Below, piece after piece: positions 26,362-33,308 of a DNA stretch of 33,308 bases. Position 1 is the stretch's first letter; each line of letters begins with the position of its first letter. The notes beneath the pieces were generated by a model, which was given only the letters and a program-made list of their open reading frames with translations, ran no database searches and was not told where the DNA came from. The translations under genes and the position numbers were made by a program. This DNA comes from an uncultured Clostridia bacterium (GTDB lineage Bacteria > Bacillota > Clostridia > Lachnospirales > CAG-274): assembly GCA_947632235.1 (NCBI GenBank), contig CANROO010000007.1, positions 1 to 33,308 on the forward strand. Reading direction: 5' to 3'.

Positions 26362-27203
26362 ACAAAAGAACACAAAAAATTGATCTTGTGAAATACTGGA
26401 GAGGCGTGCTTCTGGGATATATGATGCTTGCCTTTATAATACTTGTGTACTTCAAAAAGATGTCGGAATGGTGGCTCATACCCGCATTTCTGGTGTTTAT
26501 GCTGGCAAGCGCTATAGTATGCCGCAACTATGTGCTGGGCATGATAGGCAATATGTTTTATTTTTTCAGAAAGCCCGACAAGGCGAAGAAGTTTTATAAA
26601 ATTGCCGTTAAGCGAAACACAAGAAATGTGAAGGCGCTTTACAACTATGCTCTTGACGCTCTGCACGAGGGACGCGCAGAGGAAGCTTTGAATGTATTTA
26701 AAAGAGCCGAAAAAATAAACAACAAGGTACTTTTTGAAAAGCTCATACCGCTGGCTGTATCAAGCTGTTACTGGGTGATGGGCGACCTTGACAAGGCAAT
26801 AGAGGAAATAGAGGATCTGCAGAAAAAATTTAATTATATAAATCCCAATACGCTTACTACGCTTGCATATTTTTATCTCTTGAAGGGCGATACGGAAAAG
26901 GCGGAGGAGCTTACCAAAAAGGCGCTTGAGGATAACAACGGCTACGCTCCCGCCTGGGATAATATGGGGCAGATATATTACAACAAGGGCGATATGGACA
27001 AGGCGGAGGAATATTTTGAAAAAGCGCTCGGCATACGGGAAAATATGACGGAAAGCCTTTATTACATGGGCATGATATGCAAGAAAAGAAATGACGGCAA
27101 AAAAGCCAAGGAGTATTTTGAAAAGGCTCTCGGAGGCTATATCTCAGCCCTCAGCACGGTGAAAAAAGAGGATATAGAAAGGGAATTGGAGAGTATAAAA
27201 TAA
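26358..27203 (+). CDS. TPR-repeat membrane protein
   Basis: Two N-terminal TM segments and TPR units such as 'APAWDNMGQIYYNKGDMDKAEEYFEKALGI'; ATGA overlap with the flavin reductase gene. Confidence 0.88.
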   Translation: MNKRTQKIDLVKYWRGVLLGYMMLAFIILVYFKKMSEWWLIPAFLVFMLASAIVCRNYVLGMIGNMFYFFRKPDKAKKFYKIAVKRNTRNVKALYNYALDALHEGRAEEALNVFKRAEKINNKVLFEKLIPLAVSSCYWVMGDLDKAIEEIEDLQKKFNYINPNTLTTLAYFYLLKGDTEKAEELTKKALEDNNGYAPAWDNMGQIYYNKGDMDKAEEYFEKALGIRENMTESLYYMGMICKKRNDGKKAKEYFEKALGGYISALSTVKKEDIERELESIK

Positions 27204-27236
27204 CAATCTTTTTGAAAAAACATAAGAATATATCTT

Positions 27237-27270
27237 AAAATCCTGCTCGTGTAAGGGCAGGATTTTTTTT
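27237..27270 (+). terminator. Rho-independent terminator after the TPR gene
   Basis: aaaatcctgc-tcgtgtaagg-gcaggatttttttt. Confidence 0.8.
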
Positions 27271-27291
27271 GCGGAAAATTATGCAAAATAC

Positions 27292-27320
27292 AAAGCCGTC
27301 CATATTCTACAGACGGCTTT
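27292..27320 (-). terminator. Hairpin downstream of uppP
   Basis: aaagccgtc-catattcta-cagacggcttt inverted repeat just beyond the uppP stop codon. Confidence 0.6.
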
Positions 27321-27325
27321 AAAAA

Positions 27326-28153
27326 TTATCTCATAAATGCAAAGTATACTATAACAAGAAGTCCGAGAGCTATTCTGTAATAGCCGAATATCTTGAAGCT
27401 GTTTCTCTTGATATAGCTCAAAAGGAACTTTATGGCAAGCACGGAGACCACAAATGATATGCCCATACCCACTATAAGCATAACAAGCTCATAGAATGAA
27501 GGGAAGCCGAACTTAAAAAGCTTTAAGAAGCTTGCGCCGAACATAATGGGTATTGCAAGAAAGAATGTAAATTCAGTTGCCACATATCTGGATGTGCCGA
27601 GGAGCAGACCGCCTATAATGGTAGAGCCCGAACGGGATGTGCCCGGAACAAGCGCAAGTATCTGGAAAAGACCTATGCCGACTGCTGTCTTTAAAGGAAG
27701 CTTATCCAGATTTTTATGCTTTATATTCTCTTTTTTTCTGTTGTTTTCAATTACAATAAACGCTATACCATAAGCAATGAGAGCAACCGACACAACATAT
27801 GGGTTGAAAAGATACTTGTCGAGCAAATCATCAAAGAGAAGACCTATTATTGCGGCGGGTATGCAGGCAATAATTACCTTAAGCCACAAATTTATGGTGT
27901 CCATTTTTTCGTTCTGCGTTTTCTTATTGCCAAAAGGATTGAGCTTATTGAAATATATTACAACTACGGCAAGTATAGCGCCGAGCTGTATAACAACATC
28001 GAACATCTCCATAAATCTATCGCTTGAAATATAGCCTATTAACTCCTCAACTATTATAAGGTGACCCGTGCTGCTTATGGGCAGCCACTCCGTTATACCC
28101 TCTACTATACCCAATATCAGCGTTCTGATAAGGTCATGAAAAAATACTATCAT
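27326..28153 (-). CDS. uppP: Undecaprenyl-diphosphate phosphatase
   Basis: 'GIVEGITEWLPISSTGHLIIVEELI' and 'LVPGTSRSGSTIIGGLLLG' BacA/UppP motifs. Confidence 0.96.
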   Translation of the reverse strand: MIVFFHDLIRTLILGIVEGITEWLPISSTGHLIIVEELIGYISSDRFMEMFDVVIQLGAILAVVVIYFNKLNPFGNKKTQNEKMDTINLWLKVIIACIPAAIIGLLFDDLLDKYLFNPYVVSVALIAYGIAFIVIENNRKKENIKHKNLDKLPLKTAVGIGLFQILALVPGTSRSGSTIIGGLLLGTSRYVATEFTFFLAIPIMFGASFLKLFKFGFPSFYELVMLIVGMGISFVVSVLAIKFLLSYIKRNSFKIFGYYRIALGLLVIVYFAFMR

Positions 28154-28163
28154 AATAACCTCC

Positions 28164-29861
28164 TTATTTTGTGTTTATAGTAATTATTCTTTCGTCATTA
28201 TCCCAGTTGACCTCTGCATTGAGCGCTTCGGACACTGCCCTTAAAGGCACCATGCTCCTTCCAGACATAATCTGAGGTCTCACTTCCATAATTATAGTAT
28301 CTTTTTGATCAATTAGCAAGACTTTTTCGCCAATTACAAAAGAAATTTCTGTATTATCCTTTTTTGCCCTAACCTGCTGTGTGTCGTTATTCCAGCTTAC
28401 ATCGGCTCCCAAAGCCTCAAAAATAGCCCTGAACGGCACTAAAGTACGGCTGTTTTGTATAACAGGCTTTATATCAAAGCTGACCTGATTGCCGTTTACA
28501 AAAACCAGAATATCATTTGTGTTGTTTACAAGCTTTGCCGTAGTAGCTTCGACGGGAGCCTGCATTACAGGTGCCGAAGTTGGCGCAGCCTGAGTTACGG
28601 GCGCAAGCGTTGTCGCCTCCGCCTGAGTTTCAATCTCTGCGGGAGCAGACAAAATGCCGTTTTCGGTTTTTACTATGTTTTTTATGTAAGAAAGATCATT
28701 GACAAATTTATATCGGAAATGTATTTCTCCCGATATTTTATCAAAGCTCTTGTTATAATCCATCTGCTGTTGTATAGCCTTGCCCGAGCACCACGGACTA
28801 GACGCGGAAGCGCCGTCGCATTTATAATCGGCAAGACCTATGTAAAGCTTTGTATTGCAGTTATTAAGTGTCTGCACCCACCAATTTACCGCTTCTTTAT
28901 AGTCAATTGTTTCGTTGCCTATCTGCCAATAAATCTGCGGGGCTATGTAGTCTACCCATCCCTCGAGCGCCCATTTTCTGCTGTCGGCATAGTTCTTATA
29001 ATAAGATTCGCTGCCGTATGTATTGCTGCCGAGGGAATTATTTTTCTTATTTGCCCATACTCCTACGGGACTTATTCCAAATTCAACGGAAGGATCGAGA
29101 GCCTTAATTCTGTCGTGCAGAGCCTTTACAAGCGTATTTACATTGTTCCTGCGCCATTCCGACTTTTCTGTGCCGTTTCCGTATAGAGCATAGCTCTTGC
29201 TGTCGTCAAAGCCCTGACCCGGATAGAAATAATCATCAAAGTGTATGCCGTCTATATCGTAATTATTAACTATTTCTTCTACACCTTTTATAACAAGCTG
29301 CTGCACCTCTGGTATTGCAGGGTCAAAATAGAGCTTGCCCTCAAAAGGCACTACCCACTCCGGATGCTGTCTGGCGGGATTGGAATAGGCAAGGCTGTCG
29401 AGAGTGAGCGTTGTTTCGTTTGTAACTCTGTAAGGATTTACCCAAGCATGGAGCTTTATACCCTTGCTGTGCGCTCTGCTTATCCAATATTCCAAAGGAT
29501 CGAAGCCGTCCGAGGGCGCTGTGCCCTGAGAACCTGTGAGCCAATGGCTCCAGCAATATATATCGGACTTATAAAAGGCATCGCAGGCAGGTCTTACCTG
29601 AAAGAATATATCAGTAATGCCCATGTCTGCGCAGTTATCAATTATTTTGTCCGCCTCGCTTCTGAGAAAAGCAGAGTCGGTAGTGCGTTTTGAAGGGTAA
29701 TCCAGATTTAAGGTTGTAGATACCCATATGCCCGACATTCTGCCGTTATCCGTCACAACGGCGGGCGTTGTGGTTTCCGCTTCGGCAGTCGGTATATCAA
29801 AATAAGCAAGCTGAAATATGAGTACAGCCGAAAGTATTATTGTCAACAGGTATTTATTCAT
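28164..29861 (-). CDS. Secreted family 10 (GHL10/DUF187) glycosylhydrolase-like protein with C-terminal copper amine oxidase N-terminal-like domain
   Basis: 'GIWVSTTLNLDYPSK...FFQVRPACDAFYKSDIYCWSHWLTG...LHAWVNPYRV...IDGIHFDDYFYPG' and C-terminal 'RTLVPFRAIFEALGADVSWNNDTQQV...RSMVPLRAVSEALNAEVNWDNDERIITI'. Confidence 0.92.
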   Translation of the reverse strand: MNKYLLTIILSAVLIFQLAYFDIPTAEAETTTPAVVTDNGRMSGIWVSTTLNLDYPSKRTTDSAFLRSEADKIIDNCADMGITDIFFQVRPACDAFYKSDIYCWSHWLTGSQGTAPSDGFDPLEYWISRAHSKGIKLHAWVNPYRVTNETTLTLDSLAYSNPARQHPEWVVPFEGKLYFDPAIPEVQQLVIKGVEEIVNNYDIDGIHFDDYFYPGQGFDDSKSYALYGNGTEKSEWRRNNVNTLVKALHDRIKALDPSVEFGISPVGVWANKKNNSLGSNTYGSESYYKNYADSRKWALEGWVDYIAPQIYWQIGNETIDYKEAVNWWVQTLNNCNTKLYIGLADYKCDGASASSPWCSGKAIQQQMDYNKSFDKISGEIHFRYKFVNDLSYIKNIVKTENGILSAPAEIETQAEATTLAPVTQAAPTSAPVMQAPVEATTAKLVNNTNDILVFVNGNQVSFDIKPVIQNSRTLVPFRAIFEALGADVSWNNDTQQVRAKKDNTEISFVIGEKVLLIDQKDTIIMEVRPQIMSGRSMVPLRAVSEALNAEVNWDNDERIITINTK

Positions 29862-31182
29862 CAGCGTTCTCCTTTATAAATTCAAGCCATTTTTTAAGCT
29901 TTGCCTCCTGACCGTTATCACTCAGCTCATAATATACTTTATTCACAAGCTCATCGGGGAGGTATTGCTGTCTGACATAATGATTTTTGAAATCGTGTGC
30001 ATATTTGTAGCCTATGCCGTGTCCCAATTCACCTGCACCAGAATAATGCGTATCTTTAAGATGTTCGGGAACACCCGAAGTCTGTATTTTGCTTACATCA
30101 GCCATAGCCTTATCTATAGCCATAACTGCGGAATTGCTCTTGGGAGAACAGGCTACATAGGCTGCCGCCTGAGTGAGATTGATACGACATTCGGGAAGTC
30201 CCAGATAGTCTACAGCCTGCGCAGCCGCAGCTGCCACAACGACTGCCATAGGATTGGCATTGCCCACATCCTCCGAGGCGCATATGAGTATACGCCTTGC
30301 AATAAAGCGCGGATCCTCGCCCGCATAGAGCATTTTGGCAAGATAATATACAGCCGCATCGGGATCGGAACCTCTCATACTCTTTATGAAAGCCGAAATG
30401 GTATCATAGTGATTGTCGCCGTCTCTCTCGTAATTCACGGCGCGTTTTTGTATGCACTGCTGCGCCGTTTCCATATCTATATGTATTATGCCCTCTGCGT
30501 TTCTCTCCGTAGTGAGAACAGCAAGCTCAATGGCATTGAGGGCTATCCTGGCATCACCGTTTGAGGAATCGGAAAGAAAATCAAGCGCATCCGCATCGAT
30601 AGAAGCATTATAGCTTCCCAAACCCCTTTCACTATCATCTAAAGCTCTTTTGAGTATGGTCTTAATATTATCCTTTGTAAGATGTTTAAGCTCAAATATT
30701 ATACTCCTGGACACGAGAGCCTTATTTACCTCAAAGTAAGGATTTTCCGTAGTTGCGCCTATAAGTATTATTGTTCCGTCCTCAACATAGGGAAGAAGCG
30801 TGTCCTGCTGTACCTTATTGAAGCGGTGTATCTCGTCTATAAAGAGTATGGAACGCCTGTTGTAGCCTCCCAAAAGCGTTTTAGCCCTGTCTATGGTGTC
30901 TGTAATGTCCTTTTTGCCCGCCGTGGTGGCATTTATCTGCATAAACTCGCTTTTTGTGGTGTTGGCAATAACTCTGGCAAGAGTTGTTTTGCCCGTGCCG
31001 GGAGGTCCATAAAATATGATGGACGAGAGCTTATCCGCCTTTATTGCTCTGTAGAGCAAGGTGTTTTTTCCTGCAATATGCTCCTGTCCCACAAACTCCT
31101 CAAGAGTGCGCGGTCTTATCCTTGAAGCAAGAGGACTTTCTTTTTTTAAATTGTTTTCTGCCTGAAAATCAAATAGATCCAT
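29854..31182 (-). CDS. rarA: Replication-associated recombination protein A (RarA/MgsA), AAA+ ATPase
   Basis: 'LASRIRPRTLEEFVGQEHI', Walker A 'FYGPPGTGKTTLARVIA', 'ILFIDEIHRFNKVQQDTLLPYVEDG'. Confidence 0.96.
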   Translation of the reverse strand: MDLFDFQAENNLKKESPLASRIRPRTLEEFVGQEHIAGKNTLLYRAIKADKLSSIIFYGPPGTGKTTLARVIANTTKSEFMQINATTAGKKDITDTIDRAKTLLGGYNRRSILFIDEIHRFNKVQQDTLLPYVEDGTIILIGATTENPYFEVNKALVSRSIIFELKHLTKDNIKTILKRALDDSERGLGSYNASIDADALDFLSDSSNGDARIALNAIELAVLTTERNAEGIIHIDMETAQQCIQKRAVNYERDGDNHYDTISAFIKSMRGSDPDAAVYYLAKMLYAGEDPRFIARRILICASEDVGNANPMAVVVAAAAAQAVDYLGLPECRINLTQAAAYVACSPKSNSAVMAIDKAMADVSKIQTSGVPEHLKDTHYSGAGELGHGIGYKYAHDFKNHYVRQQYLPDELVNKVYYELSDNGQEAKLKKWLEFIKENADE

Positions 31183-31186
31183 TACT

Positions 31187-32215
31187 CTAACCTCTTATAT
31201 ACATCGCATCGCCGAATGAAAAAAATCTGTATTTATTTTCTACGGCGCATTTATAGGCATTCAGAACATTCTCTCTGCCTGCAAGCGCGCTCACAAGCAT
31301 AATAAGCGTGGACTCGGGCAAATGAAAGTTGGTTATAAGTTCGTCTATTATTTTAAACTTATATCCGGGATATATAAAAATATCCGTCCATCCGCTCTGC
31401 GCCCTTATATATCCGTTTTCATCTGCAACAGATTCAAGCGTTCTTGTGCTGGTGGTGCCAACCGCTATTATCCTTCCGCCGTTTGATCTTGTATTGTTTA
31501 TTATATTGGCATTTTCTTCATCTATCATATAGAACTCGGAATGCATTTTGTGATCGTTTATATCTTCCGTCTTTACCGGACGGAATGTACCCAAGCCGAC
31601 ATGAAGAGTAAGCTTTGCGATATTTACGCCCTTTTCTTCAAGCTCCGACAAAAGCTCCGGGGTAAAGTGAAGTCCCGCCGTAGGCGCTGCCGCAGAGCCT
31701 TCATTCTTGGCATAAACAGTCTGATACCTGTTCTTATCCTCAAGCTTTTCCTTTATATACGGAGGAAGAGGCATTTCACCAAGCTTATCGAGTATCTCCT
31801 CAAATATGCCTTCATATTTGAATTTTACTATTCTGTTGCCGTCATCCAGCACTTTTTCTACCTCGGCTTCCAGAAGACCGTCGCCAAAAGTTATTATATG
31901 TCCCGGTCTTGCTTTTTTGCCCGGGTACGCAAGCGTTTCCCATCTGTTGCCGTCCAATCTTTTTAAAAGAAGTATCTCTACGCCGGTACCCGTATCCTTT
32001 CTTGCGCCCATAAGTCTTGCCGGGAGAACCTTTGTTTCATTTATAACAAGGCAGTCGCCTTTGTTTATAAGTGAAAGTATATCTCTGAATACCCTGTGTT
32101 CCGTTTTGCCCGTATTCTTATCAAGCACCATAAGCCTTGATTCGTCCCTCTTTTTGAGAGGGGTCTGCGCAATAAGGCTTTCGGGAAGATCAAAATAAAA
32201 ATCACTTTTTAACAT
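31187..32215 (-). CDS. queA: tRNA preQ1(34) S-adenosylmethionine ribosyltransferase-isomerase
   Basis: '[25 protein letters not shown]', '[20 protein letters not shown]', '[14 protein letters not shown]', '[22 protein letters not shown]'. Confidence 0.97.
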   Translation of the reverse strand: MLKSDFYFDLPESLIAQTPLKKRDESRLMVLDKNTGKTEHRVFRDILSLINKGDCLVINETKVLPARLMGARKDTGTGVEILLLKRLDGNRWETLAYPGKKARPGHIITFGDGLLEAEVEKVLDDGNRIVKFKYEGIFEEILDKLGEMPLPPYIKEKLEDKNRYQTVYAKNEGSAAAPTAGLHFTPELLSELEEKGVNIAKLTLHVGLGTFRPVKTEDINDHKMHSEFYMIDEENANIINNTRSNGGRIIAVGTTSTRTLESVADENGYIRAQSGWTDIFIYPGYKFKIIDELITNFHLPESTLIMLVSALAGRENVLNAYKCAVENKYRFFSFGDAMYIRG

Positions 32216-32227
32216 AATTTACCGTCC

Positions 32228-33308
32228 TTATTTTATCTCTACTCCGGTGTAGTAGAACTTAAGTATATCCTTGAATGTAAAGCCTGCCTCAGCCATAGAC
32301 TTGGCGCCGTATTGGCTCATACCCGTGCCATGACCGAAGCCTTTGCCATCGAGCGTTACAGTACCCGCCTTACCTGTTGTGACGGTGACGGGCGCATCCT
32401 TTCTTACGGAGCCACCGACGCTTTGAGCATAAAAGCTGGAGCCGAGAGAGCCTGTTTTCCCTTCTCCATTACCCGCTATTATTTTATCGCCCGCGGAGTG
32501 TACACTGCCATCGGTGCCCACAACATATATTGGCGCACCCGTAACTGTTGTCTGCGCTCCGCCCGTAAGAACAAAGTTTCTCGAGGGAAGATCGCCCTCC
32601 TTGCCGGAAGAAAATGCAGTCCTTATGGCATTGCCCGTTATGGTTTTGCTGCCCTGAGAACCCATAAATGTGAGCGCCATAACAGCTCCGTTTTCATCAT
32701 ATTCTGCCTTTACATTAACTATATTGCCCACTCCGTAGCCGTTTGCAGAGCAAATATTTGTAAGCTCATTATATGTATATTCCCTTGTCCACTCGCGATA
32801 TTCCTTTTCATATATATCCGCCTTGGCTTTTAAATAAGGCGTATCTCCGCCCCATACATCGGAGCTGTTTAGAAGCGCTCCTCCGTCAGATGAAAAATAT
32901 ACCGCGTCAATAAGGGTGTTGTCATAATATATGCATAGTCCCTTTGTGGCATCTACGGCAGCTATTCCCGCCTCCGTCTCTTTTTCGGTGCCGTTGTAAT
33001 CCTGACAGTGAGTGCCGTCGCAGAGATCAGCATATTCGTGTTTTTTTAGATTTCTTTTCATATATGTTCTGGCTGCGACTGCCTGCGCTTTCTGAGCCTC
33101 GCTGTTCCAGCTTGCGGGCATTTCGGAATTTATGACGCCATAGAGATATTTATCCTCATCTATAACATTTATTGCGGTAATAGCATTGCCCTGTCTGTAA
33201 AGCTCTATATCATCTCTGTAGTGCTTGTAGCCGAGGCTGACCGTTCCCGAGGGGGTATTTACCCTTGCAGGAGAGCTTCCGTCAACAATAAATTTATAGG
33301 CTCCGTTT
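32228..33308 (-). CDS. SpoIID/LytB domain protein, 5'-truncated by the window edge
   Basis: Frame stays open from the track start (33121) to 33308: '...DKYLYGVINSEMPASWNSEAQKAQAVAARTYMKRNL...GFGHGTGMSQYGAKSMAEAG'. Confidence 0.92.
   Translation of the reverse strand, partial: NGAYKFIVDGSSPARVNTPSGTVSLGYKHYRDDIELYRQGNAITAINVIDEDKYLYGVINSEMPASWNSEAQKAQAVAARTYMKRNLKKHEYADLCDGTHCQDYNGTEKETEAGIAAVDATKGLCIYYDNTLIDAVYFSSDGGALLNSSDVWGGDTPYLKAKADIYEKEYREWTREYTYNELTNICSANGYGVGNIVNVKAEYDENGAVMALTFMGSQGSKTITGNAIRTAFSSGKEGDLPSRNFVLTGGAQTTVTGAPIYVVGTDGSVHSAGDKIIAGNGEGKTGSLGSSFYAQSVGGSVRKDAPVTVTTGKAGTVTLDGKGFGHGTGMSQYGAKSMAEAGFTFKDILKFYYTGVEIK

Overview
This 33.3 kb window looks like a Firmicutes/Clostridia chromosome segment from a spore-former (sigE, spoIIGA and a SpoIID-like gene are present). 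Most of it is ordinary: azlCD, a CDF transporter, GH105 and GH28 pectin-type hydrolases, a PHP phosphatase/VanZ cluster, metA, tRNA-Ser(CGA), an ECF sigma factor with a putative anti-sigma partner, LysR and MerR regulators, an SLC13/ArsB-like permease, a YgiQ-like radical SAM protein, a NOL1/NOP2/sun rRNA methyltransferase, a flavin reductase, a TPR protein, uppP, a GHL10-type hydrolase, rarA and queA. The most unusual part is an AT-rich cassette at about 5.7-12.55 kb. It holds a 2108-aa exported mosaic protein and a divergent XRE regulator. The large gene has a consensus promoter (TTGACA-N17-TATAAT) whose spacer contains a 7-1-7 palindrome, a good candidate operator for the XRE protein. A second unusual spot is a ~94-bp imperfect tandem duplication in the leader of the MerR gene, downstream of a promoter with the 19-bp spacer typical of MerR-family targets. 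No CRISPR array, rRNA, prophage or complete mobile element was seen. All functional calls rest on reading motifs by eye; no searches were run.
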